From: Methanosarcinales archaeon
GTDB lineage: Archaea > Halobacteriota > Methanosarcinia > Methanosarcinales > Methanogasteraceae
Assembly: GCA_012961645.1 (NCBI GenBank)
Contig: DTYY01000291.1
Coordinates: forward strand, 1 to 5,806
Direction of reading: 5' to 3'
DNA: 5,806 nt
The first letter of the stretch is position 1. Every line of letters starts with the position of its first letter. Shown here piece after piece: positions 1-5,750 of this stretch. A program made the position numbers and the translations under genes. The notes under the pieces were generated by a model. That model was not told where the DNA came from, ran no database searches, and was given only the letters and a program-made list of their open reading frames with translations.

Positions 1-140
1 AGAAGAAAAATGGCGTTGTCTCGCATGTTGGTATCTATCTAGGAGGAGGCAACTTTATTCATGCTAGTTCTGGTGCTGTTGCCGGTATCCAGAACAACAT
101 CGCCAATGGATATCACATTGCTCTGTGCTGCCAACCCTGA
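1..140 (+). CDS. NlpC/P60-family hydrolase, C-terminal end (5' part outside window)
   Basis: An open frame enters from the left edge (first full codon at base 3) and ends at TGA 138-140, giving 45 residues. It contains VSHVGIYLGGGNFIHASSG, the signature of the second half of an NlpC/P60 papain-like domain: the catalytic His in SHVGIY (codon 24-26), then the glycine turn and FIHA, whose His (60-62) is at the usual third polar position. The catalytic Cys would lie upstream, outside the window. Family members are usually secreted peptidoglycan or pseudomurein-type peptidases or related amidases; in archaea the substrate is often unclear. The tail after HASSG, ending in CCQP, does not resemble the usual NlpC/P60 C-terminus and overlaps a plausible minus-strand secreted ORF, so the gene may have been truncated or joined to other DNA near base 70. 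It converges on the hdr operon. The domain is fairly sure; intactness is not. Confidence 0.68.
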   Translation, partial: KKNGVVSHVGIYLGGGNFIHASSGAVAGIQNNIANGYHIALCCQP

Positions 141-218
141 TGCGGCAGTGAGCATGAGCATGCCCACCACCATGAAGAATCTCAACCTATGATGGAAAGC
201 TGATGCAAAATTCGTCAT
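39..218 (-). CDS. Short secreted ORF with signal peptide, possible N-terminal remnant of a surface protein
   Basis: The minus strand encodes 59 residues from ATG at 218 to TAG at 41-39. The N-terminus has a textbook secretion signal: a basic stretch (HHRLR, residues 9-13), a hydrophobic core (FFMVVGMLMLTAASG, 14-28) and a small-residue cleavage region (LAAQ, 29-32). The mature part begins NVISIGDVVLDTGNST, resembling the first strand of cohesin-like or other beta-sandwich domains of archaeal surface proteins, then stops abruptly. No good Shine-Dalgarno sequence precedes residue 1; Met16 (173) is an alternative start but would lose the basic region. A weak TATA-like AGTATATT lies about 20 nt upstream, compatible with a leaderless transcript. 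It lies antisense to the NlpC/P60 end with codons in register, so one reading may be an artefact of the other. I favour a truncated gene remnant over a functional 59-residue protein; product unknown. Confidence 0.4.
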   Translation of the reverse strand: MTNFASAFHHRLRFFMVVGMLMLTAASGLAAQSNVISIGDVVLDTGNSTRTSMNKVASS

Positions 219-347
219 AAAATGGTTTTATCGCCTGCAATATACTGAAAAATGGTTGTTGAGAGAATTTTGAACAGTGCCAAAGATAACAATTGTGAGG
301 GTCTGTAAAAAGTTTCTTACAAACCCTCGGGGACAATTCATTGACGA
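219..347. other. Intergenic region downstream of hdrA
   Basis: There is no convincing gene between the hdrA stop and the small secreted ORF. The stretch is AT-rich, contains the hdrA-proximal stem-loop (297-328), a short palindrome ACAATTGT (289-296), and two copies of AAAATGGTT (219-227 and 249-257) 30 nt apart. It is the convergent gap between the leftward hdr operon and the rightward NlpC/P60 gene. Confidence 0.6.
297..328 (-). terminator. Stem-loop 3' of hdrA, probable operon end
   Basis: In the minus-strand transcript GAGGGTTTGTAA pairs with TTACAGACCCTC, a 12-bp stem with one G-U pair, extendable by another G-U, around a loop of about 6-8 nt. It begins about 20 nt after the hdrA stop. 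Read on the plus strand the same positions give a C-A mismatch, so the structure is better in hdr mRNA, which suggests it belongs to that transcript. No strong U-run follows immediately, so it may act as a 3'-stabilising structure rather than a simple intrinsic terminator. Confidence 0.55.
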
Positions 348-3300
348 TTACGCAGCCGTCATCTCGCCTGACGCACCCTCTTTTACGTCTGCAAACGCCA
401 TGATCGACTTAAGCATCATATCGATCGTGAAGTGCTGCGCTGTGATCGCGTTTGCCGGACATGCAGAGGCGCATGATCCGCAGCCCTTGCAGAGCGTCGG
501 GTTGATCTCTGACTTCTTGGTGGTGTAGGTGATCTCCTCAACCGTCACGGTGACGTCCTTTAAGGATGGTGCCTCATACGGACAGACCGTGACACAGGTC
601 CCGCAACCGATGCAACGTTCAGGATCGACCACGCTTATATTACCCATCGTCTCGAGCGTATCTCTGGTGAGGATGGTGCACGCCCTTGATGCAGCACCTG
701 AAGCCTGCGACACCGACTCATCAATGAGCTTTGGCGCCTGTGCGGTTCCGCAGAGGAAGACGCCGTCGGTCGCAAAGTCCACCGGTCTTAGCTTGATATG
801 CGCCTCAAGGAAGAAGTTGTTGTTTCCAAGCGGTACCTTGAACTGCTCAGAGAGCTCCACATTGGATTCTGGAGTCACCATCGGTGCACTCAGCACCACG
901 AGGTCTGCTGCGATCTCCACATCCCTGCCGAGCAGATGGTCGAATACGTTTACCACGCCATCGCCAACCTCGGGTTCCTGGTCCTCGGTGTATCGCATGA
1001 AGTAGACGCCGAGTTCCCTTGCCCTGATGTATAACTCCTCCCATACGCCGTACGTCCTGATATCCCGGTACAGCACATAGATGTTTGTTTCAGGACTTTC
1101 CTCCTTGATCCGGATCGCGTTCTTCATGGCGCTGATGCAGCAGACCCGTGAGCAGTACGGGCGTTCATCGTTTCTTCCGCCTGCGCACTGTATCATCACG
1201 ACCGTCCCTATATCCGCATCCAGACCCCTCTCAAGCATCTCCTCAAGCTGCAACTGGGTGACCACATTCTCGTACTTCCCATAAGAGAAGTAGCCCTCTG
1301 GCTCAAACTCGTGAGCGCCTGTTGCGATGACCGCAGCACCAAACTCGATCTCCTTGCCACCTGTTAGCGTTGCCCTGAAGTTGCCCATCGCACCCTCCAC
1401 ACTCTCCAGCATAGTTCCGGTGTACACGGTGACCTTTGGGTTACCCTCCACCTTGGTCACCATCTCGCTTAACACATCAGAGGCTCTCTGCCCGGTGTGC
1501 AGATTCTTAATGCTCCGTAACATGCCGCCGAGTTCTGGCTCCTTCTCGATAAGCGTCACCTCAAAGCCGTTGTTTGCGATATCGAGTGCGGCGGTCATAC
1601 CCGCGATACCTCCGCCGACCACCAGCGCCGACTTGGTGAGTGCGAGTTCCTGGGTGTAGAGCGGTTCTGCCAGACTCGATTTTGCGACTGCAATCCGCAC
1701 GATGTCCTTTGCCTTGACCGTCGCCTTCTCTGGCTCGTTCTGGTGCACCCATGAGCAGTGCTCCCTGATGTTTGCAAGCTCGAAGAGGAATGGATTGAGT
1801 CCTGCACTCCGGCAAGTCTCCTGAAACAGCGGTTCATGCGTTCTTGGAGTGCATGATGCGACCACAACCCGGTTGAGGTTGTGTTCCTTGATCATCTCCC
1901 CTATCCGCTCGTGAGAGTCTCCGCTGCACGCATAGACCTCTTCTTTGGAGACTACAACCCCCGGGAGCGTGTCCGCATACTCAACAACAGCAGGCACGTC
2001 CACGATATTGCCGATGTTGATACCGCATCTGCAGATCACGACACCGATTCTTGGTTTGTCCCCGTTCAGCGGCATCTCCTCTGGATATGTCTTCTTGGTC
2101 ACGAGTGTGCCCCGTACATCCGCAAGCATCGATCCTGCCTTGGCTGCCGCTCCGCTTGCGTCTGCCACGGTGTCAGGGATGTCTTTCGGACCCTGGATGG
2201 TGCCTGATGCAAAGATTCCAGGCACGCTCGTCTCGACCGGATTGGTCAGATCGGTCTTGATGTTCCCAAACTCGTCCAGCTCGATGCCAGCCATCTCAGC
2301 GAGCTTTCTGGTCTCTTCGGACGGAGTAAGCCCGATGGAGAGTACGATCATGTCGAACTCTTCACGTTCGATCGTTCCTTCCTCTGATTCGTACTTGACA
2401 TAGACATTGCCCGTCACTGGATCGATATCCACGCCGTTTGGTCTTGATCTGATATATCTGACGCCCGCATTCTTTGCTCTCTGATAGAACTCCTCAAATC
2501 CCTTCCCGAATGCTCTCACATCGATCACAAAGATCGTCATGTCCAGATCGGGTTCGTGTTCCTTTGCGACCATCGCCTCCTTGGTGGCGTACATGCAGCA
2601 GACCGCAGAACAGTACGGGTTGCCGATCTCAGGGTTCCTTGAACCGACGCACTGGATCCATGCGATGCGCTCTGGTCTTGTTCCGTCTTCAAGCTCGATA
2701 TGCCCACCTGTAGGACCTGAAGAACTGAGCATCCGTTCGAACTGCATCGACGTGATGACCTTCGGATTCTCGATATGGTACTGCTCCAGCCTGACCGGAT
2801 CAAATGGCTTGAATCCCGAGGTGAGGACGATCGCGCCAACCGGGATATTGATCAATTGATCCTTCTGCTCGTAATCAACAGCGCCTGCATCACATGCTTT
2901 CGCACAGTTGCCGCATTTGCCCTTGGTCAGGTACAGACAGTGTTCGGCATCGATTACCGCAATCTTTGGCACAGCCTGCGGGAACGGGAGATAGATCGCC
3001 TTGTGCTTCCCGAGCAGTTCGTTGTACTCATCAAGCACCTTCACAGGACACTTGGCAAAGCAGACCTCGCACCCGATACATTTGGTCTCGTCGATGTAAC
3101 GTGCCTTCTTGTTGACCGTGACCGTGAAGTTGCCTTCCTCGCCGCTGATCGCGTTCACATCGCAGTACGTCATCAGTTCGATGTTCGGGTGCCGCTCGGC
3201 ATCGACCAATTTTGGCGAAAGCGTACACATCGCACAGTCCATCGTCGGGAATGTCTTGTCAAGCTGGGACATCTTCCCGCCGATACTCGGTCCTGACTCG

Positions 3301-3404
3301 ATTAAGTACACCTTAATCCCGCTGTCTGCCAGATCCAGCGCCGACTGGATGCCCGCGATGCCGCCACCGATGACAGCCGCCGCACCGACCTTATCGCCAG
3401 CCAT
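348..3404 (-). CDS. hdrA: CoB-CoM heterodisulfide reductase subunit A, tandem two-module fusion
   Basis: This is the iron-sulfur flavoprotein that bifurcates or confurcates electrons in cytosolic Hdr complexes. It has 1018 residues, against roughly 650-670 for a usual HdrA. Module 1 (about 1-440): FAD-binding GGGIAG (13-18), an inserted ferredoxin domain with C109/C112/C115/C119 and C156/C164/C167/C171, and the HdrA-type cluster motif C252, C265, C269, C270 followed by K275. Module 2 (about 450-1018): a full HdrA N-terminal domain (CRCGINIGN at 458-466; C493, C518), FAD-binding GGGIAG (597-602), cluster motif C740, C751, C755, C756 with K761, and a C-terminal ferredoxin domain with C931/C934/C937/C941 and C972/C975/C978/C982. 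Module 1 lacks the N-terminal and C-terminal domains; module 2 lacks the inserted ferredoxin. The start is fixed by GGAGGTGA six nt upstream, inside hdrB; the ATG overlaps the hdrB stop (TAATG). The frame is unbroken and no key residue is obviously missing. Identity is secure; the mechanism of the fused form is inference. Confidence 0.95.
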   Translation of the reverse strand: MAGDKVGAAAVIGGGIAGIQSALDLADSGIKVYLIESGPSIGGKMSQLDKTFPTMDCAMCTLSPKLVDAERHPNIELMTYCDVNAISGEEGNFTVTVNKKARYIDETKCIGCEVCFAKCPVKVLDEYNELLGKHKAIYLPFPQAVPKIAVIDAEHCLYLTKGKCGNCAKACDAGAVDYEQKDQLINIPVGAIVLTSGFKPFDPVRLEQYHIENPKVITSMQFERMLSSSGPTGGHIELEDGTRPERIAWIQCVGSRNPEIGNPYCSAVCCMYATKEAMVAKEHEPDLDMTIFVIDVRAFGKGFEEFYQRAKNAGVRYIRSRPNGVDIDPVTGNVYVKYESEEGTIEREEFDMIVLSIGLTPSEETRKLAEMAGIELDEFGNIKTDLTNPVETSVPGIFASGTIQGPKDIPDTVADASGAAAKAGSMLADVRGTLVTKKTYPEEMPLNGDKPRIGVVICRCGINIGNIVDVPAVVEYADTLPGVVVSKEEVYACSGDSHERIGEMIKEHNLNRVVVASCTPRTHEPLFQETCRSAGLNPFLFELANIREHCSWVHQNEPEKATVKAKDIVRIAVAKSSLAEPLYTQELALTKSALVVGGGIAGMTAALDIANNGFEVTLIEKEPELGGMLRSIKNLHTGQRASDVLSEMVTKVEGNPKVTVYTGTMLESVEGAMGNFRATLTGGKEIEFGAAVIATGAHEFEPEGYFSYGKYENVVTQLQLEEMLERGLDADIGTVVMIQCAGGRNDERPYCSRVCCISAMKNAIRIKEESPETNIYVLYRDIRTYGVWEELYIRARELGVYFMRYTEDQEPEVGDGVVNVFDHLLGRDVEIAADLVVLSAPMVTPESNVELSEQFKVPLGNNNFFLEAHIKLRPVDFATDGVFLCGTAQAPKLIDESVSQASGAASRACTILTRDTLETMGNISVVDPERCIGCGTCVTVCPYEAPSLKDVTVTVEEITYTTKKSEINPTLCKGCGSCASACPANAITAQHFTIDMMLKSIMAFADVKEGASGEMTAA

Positions 3405-4294
3405 TACTGTTCACCTCCGATCTTCTTCAGAAATTCATCGTTCTTAATGTAATTCATATCAATTCCCATCTCCTCCGGCGTAAAGCCCATCGAAAGCCCG
3501 AGCAGTTGGGAGTAATGCAGTACAGGCAGATTATACTCTCTTCCAAACTTCTTTGCAATCTCTGTCTGCCCAACGTCCAGTTCCAGATGACAGAACGGAC
3601 AAGCATCCACGAAACAGTCAGCCCCTGCCGCGACCGCATGCTGTACCTTTGCCTCAGCCATCTGCAATGCTGTCTCAAGCACTGCGGTTCTTGCACCGCC
3701 ACCCGCACCGCAGCACGCAAGTTTATCCTCGTAATCGATCGACTCCGCACCAACCGCTTCCACCAGTTCATCAAAGAATCTGGGATTCTCAACGCTTCCG
3801 AGATGCCGTTCCTTGGATGGCTTGATCAGGTGGCATCCATAATGCACAGCAACCTTCAGGTCGACTGGCTTGACCACCGCCTCTTTGATCTTGTCGACAC
3901 CGACATCGCGGTGCAGAAACTCTATGATATGCCGCACAGCTATGGTCCCCTTGAACTCGTGCCCGATCTCCTTTAAAACCTTGTTCACCTCCGCCCTCAA
4001 CTTCTCATCTTCCTTTAGGAGGTTGTTGGCATCCACAAGAGAGCCGAAGCAGCCGTTGCAGACCGTCAGCAGATCATAGCCCAGTTCTTCTGAGAGAACG
4101 ACGTTTCGTGCAGCCATCGCAAGCCACGTGGCTTTGTCAAATGATCGAAAAACTCCGGGCGCAGGACAGCAGCTTGCACCGGGCAGTTCCACGAGTTCGA
4201 CGTCCAGTTTCGCAAGAGTTTGTTTCGTAGCGATCTCGATGCCCGGATATCGGTTGGGCATTATACACCCGAGAAAAAATGATAATGTTGGCAT
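3404..4294 (-). CDS. hdrB: CoB-CoM heterodisulfide reductase subunit B
   Basis: HdrB reduces the CoM-S-S-CoB heterodisulfide (or runs the reverse reaction in methane oxidisers) at two non-cubane [4Fe-4S] clusters. Taking the ATG at 4294 gives 296 residues, the usual size. Both CCG domains are complete: C10, C42-C43, C79 and C82 in the first; C154, C194-C195, C232 and C235 in the second. The start MPTLSFFLGCIMPNRYPGIE matches the characteristic HdrB N-terminus. An in-frame GTG at 4303 would add three residues, but AAGGAG (4308-4303) would then overlap the start codon; with ATG 4294 the spacing is 8 nt, so I prefer the ATG. It follows the hdrC stop by 5 nt, and its own TAA overlaps the hdrA ATG by one base, indicating translational coupling. 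Because all cluster ligands are kept, catalytic function is likely, although the exact disulfide substrate cannot be read from sequence. Confidence 0.95.
   Translation of the reverse strand: MPTLSFFLGCIMPNRYPGIEIATKQTLAKLDVELVELPGASCCPAPGVFRSFDKATWLAMAARNVVLSEELGYDLLTVCNGCFGSLVDANNLLKEDEKLRAEVNKVLKEIGHEFKGTIAVRHIIEFLHRDVGVDKIKEAVVKPVDLKVAVHYGCHLIKPSKERHLGSVENPRFFDELVEAVGAESIDYEDKLACCGAGGGARTAVLETALQMAEAKVQHAVAAGADCFVDACPFCHLELDVGQTEIAKKFGREYNLPVLHYSQLLGLSMGFTPEEMGIDMNYIKNDEFLKKIGGEQ
3411..3418 (-). promoter_or_regulatory. hdrA ribosome-binding site inside hdrB
   Basis: On the minus strand GGAGGTGA lies within the last codons of hdrB and ends 6 nt before the hdrA ATG. It is close to a perfect anti-Shine-Dalgarno match, indicating independent strong initiation on hdrA in addition to coupling through the TAATG overlap. 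Confidence 0.8.
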
Positions 4295-4299
4295 GATAC

Positions 4300-4818
4300 T
4301 CACTCCTTGGTCAATTCATCGAATTTTGTTATTCCGATCAGCTTACGCACTTCTTCCAGACTTTCAGGGAACCTGTGCACCGTGTATGGCAGTTCCTCGA
4401 GCCCAAGTTTCTTGCGCTTCTCTTTGGCGTCATCATTTATCGGCACCGCATGTCCATGTTGAATTACAAGTTGTGCCACAGCCCTGTGCTTCGGCAGCAT
4501 GATCCCGTTCTTGACTGCAATGGTGCGTATCTTCAGCATGGCATCCACGTTCTGCACACCCTGCGGACAGCGTTCCTGACACTTGTAGCAGGTGGTACAG
4601 TACCAGATATAAGGATTGTTGAGCACCTCGTCCTTCATCCCGAGACTCGCCATCCTGAGAATCTTTCTGATGTTGTACTGCGCCTCCAGATTTGCCATTG
4701 GGCAGCCCGCGGTACATCCGGTACAGTTGAAGCACAGAACGATCCTCTCAGCACCTGGCTCTTCTCCGATCTCTTTTATGAAATCATGATCCAAATCGGC
4801 TGTTTTTATCGTATCCAT
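4300..4818 (-). CDS. hdrC: CoB-CoM heterodisulfide reductase subunit C
   Basis: HdrC is the small ferredoxin-like subunit carrying electrons between HdrA and HdrB in the cytosolic complex. The 172-residue product has two classical [4Fe-4S] motifs, C29-x2-C32-x2-C35-x3-C39P and C74-x2-C77-x2-C80-x3-C84P, separated by a helical segment, followed by the alpha-helical C-terminal half (HRAVAQLVIQHGHAVPIND, about 111-129) typical of the family. There are no membrane segments, consistent with the soluble HdrABC type rather than membrane-bound HdrDE. The ATG at 4818 is preceded by AAAAAAGGAGG with a 10-nt spacer, a strong archaeal ribosome-binding site. It is the first gene of the tight hdrCBA block and lies 267 nt downstream of mvhD; the gap may contain its own promoter or a processing site. 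Confidence 0.94.
   Translation of the reverse strand: MDTIKTADLDHDFIKEIGEEPGAERIVLCFNCTGCTAGCPMANLEAQYNIRKILRMASLGMKDEVLNNPYIWYCTTCYKCQERCPQGVQNVDAMLKIRTIAVKNGIMLPKHRAVAQLVIQHGHAVPINDDAKEKRKKLGLEELPYTVHRFPESLEEVRKLIGITKFDELTKE
4303..4308 (-). promoter_or_regulatory. hdrB ribosome-binding site (decides the start)
   Basis: AAGGAG on the minus strand, at the 3' end of hdrC, sits 8 nt before the ATG at 4294. It overlaps the alternative in-frame GTG at 4303-4301 and therefore argues against that start. Confidence 0.75.
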
Positions 4819-4984
4819 TATTCAGTAGCCTCCTTTTTTGATGTTCGACTATCTCAAATTGATTATCTTGATTGTCTTGATGCGAGTATCCATAACGGTA
4901 GCTGGCGTCCGTATAATCAGAATAAAACGACATACACAACGACATATCCGACCCGTACAGGGAGCATCCGGATGTTTTAGACAT
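4784..4984 (-). CDS. Doubtful small ORF overlapping the hdrC start
   Basis: A 66-residue frame starts at ATG 4984, preceded by AGGTG about 9 nt upstream, and runs out of frame into the first codons of hdrC. The peptide is rich in Ser, Tyr, Asp, Asn and Gln, has three cysteines or fewer, and no hydrophobic segment or motif that I recognise. Its last dozen residues simply read hdrC in another frame. If translated it could couple ribosomes into hdrC or act as a leader peptide, but composition and lack of similarity make a chance ORF more likely. Confidence 0.15.
   Translation of the reverse strand: MSKTSGCSLYGSDMSLCMSFYSDYTDASYRYGYSHQDNQDNQFEIVEHQKRRLLNNGYDKNSRFGS
4829..4839 (-). promoter_or_regulatory. 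hdrC ribosome-binding site
   Basis: AAAAAAGGAGG on the minus strand ends 10 nt upstream of the hdrC ATG at 4818. The A-run just before it should keep the site unstructured. Confidence 0.75.
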
Positions 4985-5040
4985 GTATTAAGCACCTGCT
5001 TATTCGTTATGGTTTTACCGCACGGGTAGTACTAAAACAT
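4890..5040 (-). repeat. Set of interlocking inverted repeats in the mvhD-hdrC gap
   Basis: Three arm pairs occur. ATGTTTTAG (5040-5032) pairs with CTAAAACAT (4980-4972). ACCCGTGCGG (5027-5018) pairs with CTGTACGGGT (4960-4951) over 10 positions including two G-U. CCATAACG (5012-5005) pairs with CGTTATGG (4897-4890). Along the minus-strand RNA the arms follow in the order 1, 2, 3, 1', 2', 3', so the pairings cross: they would form pseudoknot-like or mutually exclusive structures rather than nested hairpins. The arms are visible in sequence; a function is not established. Confidence 0.4.
4989..5002. promoter_or_regulatory. Dyad TAAGCA-CC-TGCTTA, candidate operator
   Basis: Two perfect 6-bp arms flank a 2-bp centre, a shape typical of sites for dimeric helix-turn-helix regulators. 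It lies about 170 nt upstream of hdrC, next to a weak TATA-like CTTAATACA. Dyads of this size arise by chance about once in a few kilobases, so support is positional only. Confidence 0.25.
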
Positions 5041-5085
5041 TTCGATGTTGAAACGCCGCACTAAATGAAGATGTAGATACGAAGA

Positions 5086-5499
5086 TCACGTCGTATTCAG
5101 CGGACTTGGTCCGATCTTCCTGATCTCTTCGGTGAAGTCGCTGACGACCTCTGCAAAGCGGGATCCCTCGCTTGCAGATACCCACTCAAGGCGCAGTCTG
5201 TTATCCAGTCCCAGACGCTTGAGTGCTTCCTTGGTGTTCTTGATCCTTACCTCGGCATTCACATTCCCTTCGAGATAATGACAGTCTCCGATGTGGCAGC
5301 CCATAACCAACACACCATCGACTTTGTCCTTGAACGCCTCAAAGATGAATGCAGGTTCGATCCGTCCGGAGCACATCACCCTGATGATCCGGATGTTTGG
5401 TGGATACTGGATCCGGCTGACCCCGGCAAGGTCAGCCCCGGCGTACGAACACCAGTTACAGCAGAACGCCAGTATGCTTGGTTCAAATTCTTCGGTCAT
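5086..5499 (-). CDS. mvhD: MvhD/FlpD-type [2Fe-2S] adaptor subunit
   Basis: MvhD is the small iron-sulfur protein that connects an electron-delivering enzyme ([NiFe] hydrogenase MvhAG, formate dehydrogenase or an F420-dependent subunit) to HdrA. From ATG 5499 the product has 137 residues, the normal length. It starts MTEEFEPSILAFCCNWCSYA, the family hallmark, with C14 and C17 of CNWC, C43 in RVMCSG, and C68 and C73 in GCHIGDCHY, which together supply the [2Fe-2S] ligands; C13 is an extra cysteine. The frame is open 54 codons further upstream, to an ATG at 5661, but that extension is unlike any MvhD, and GAGGT (5511-5507) lies 7 nt before ATG 5499, so I take the shorter start. It is the first gene of the cluster in the window, and no hydrogenase or formate dehydrogenase gene accompanies it. 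The symbol denotes the family; the true partner is unknown. Confidence 0.93.
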   Translation of the reverse strand: MTEEFEPSILAFCCNWCSYAGADLAGVSRIQYPPNIRIIRVMCSGRIEPAFIFEAFKDKVDGVLVMGCHIGDCHYLEGNVNAEVRIKNTKEALKRLGLDNRLRLEWVSASEGSRFAEVVSDFTEEIRKIGPSPLNTT

Positions 5500-5506
5500 G
5501 TGTGAT

Positions 5507-5511
5507 ACCTC
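5507..5511 (-). promoter_or_regulatory. mvhD ribosome-binding site (decides the start)
   Basis: GAGGT on the minus strand is 7 nt upstream of the ATG at 5499. It supports the 137-residue product over the in-frame ATG at 5661 or the one at 5568. Confidence 0.65.
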
Positions 5512-5718
5512 GTCTTTGGTTGCACACAGATCTGACTGTTGATCGATCTTGCGCTCTGCGCCGACCATATCCCGCCCTCGACTGCGTATCAGAACACAGG
5601 CGCGCATCTGTAGGATGTTGCCTTGACTGCACTTTAGAAAACAGTATCGGTGGCGCTGCAAGCGTTGCCAGATCCGGGTGCAAGGTTCGTTCCATTTTAG
5701 TATGGCTCATGATGGTGA

Positions 5719-5730
5719 GATATAGTAAAG
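5719..5730 (-). promoter_or_regulatory. TATA-like element, proximal candidate for mvhD promoter
   Basis: The minus strand reads CTTTACTATATC, a moderate match to an archaeal TATA box, about 220 nt upstream of the mvhD ATG. The palindrome at 5737-5746 lies just upstream, where activators often bind. It is weaker than the distal candidate. Confidence 0.25.
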
Positions 5731-5736
5731 GTTACT

Positions 5737-5746
5737 CTGATATCAG
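5737..5746. promoter_or_regulatory. Palindrome CTGATATCAG near the putative promoter
   Basis: This is a perfect 10-bp palindrome, extendable to ACT/AGT flanks if one base is bulged. Perfect 10-mers of this kind occur several times by chance in a window this size, so only the location next to a TATA-like box makes it a candidate operator. Confidence 0.2.
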
Positions 5747-5750
5747 TAGT

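Larger units (their letters stand above)
4819..5085. other. Long gap inside the mvhD-hdrCBA cluster
   Basis: This stretch has no recognisable gene, although the flanking genes run the same way and belong to one complex. It contains an inverted 9-mer, a longer G-U-containing stem, an inverted 8-mer, a 14-bp dyad (TAAGCA-CC-TGCTTA, 4989-5002) and the palindrome CATCCGGATG (4965-4974). A weak TATA-like CTTAATACA is present next to the dyad on the minus strand. The region may carry an internal promoter with an operator, or an RNA processing or attenuation structure that adjusts mvhD relative to hdrCBA; this is inference. Confidence 0.5.

Noticed and set aside
277..528. Plus-strand ORF of 83 codons near the left side
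   Set aside because: It runs antisense through the hairpin and the 3' end of hdrA, and shows no motif or ribosome-binding site. The HdrA ferredoxin cysteines on the other strand explain the sequence.
529..1005. Long plus-strand ORFs across hdrA (for example 529-1005 and 1945-2403)
   Set aside because: They are Ser/Thr/Pro-rich antisense shadows of the strongly supported hdrA frame, with no family resemblance.
348..3404. Possibility that the long HdrA frame is QmoB-like or a glutamate synthase small-subunit protein
   Set aside because: The HdrA N-terminal domain, the C-x(n)-C-x3-CC motifs and the adjacent hdrB, hdrC and mvhD point to a true HdrA; no MvhD domain is fused at its C-terminus as in QmoB.
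4375..4980. Plus-strand ORF of 201 codons opposite hdrC and the gap
   Set aside because: It is antisense to hdrC, whose two [4Fe-4S] motifs make the minus strand the coding one; the translated peptide shows no domain.
4966..5398. 12-mer ATCCGGATGTTT occurring at 4966-4977 and 5387-5398
   Set aside because: One repeat of this length is expected by chance in a window of this size, and the second copy lies in conserved mvhD codons.
5500..5661. 54-codon in-frame extension upstream of mvhD
   Set aside because: Its sequence does not resemble MvhD proteins, and the Shine-Dalgarno GAGGT and the conserved N-terminus place the start at 5499.
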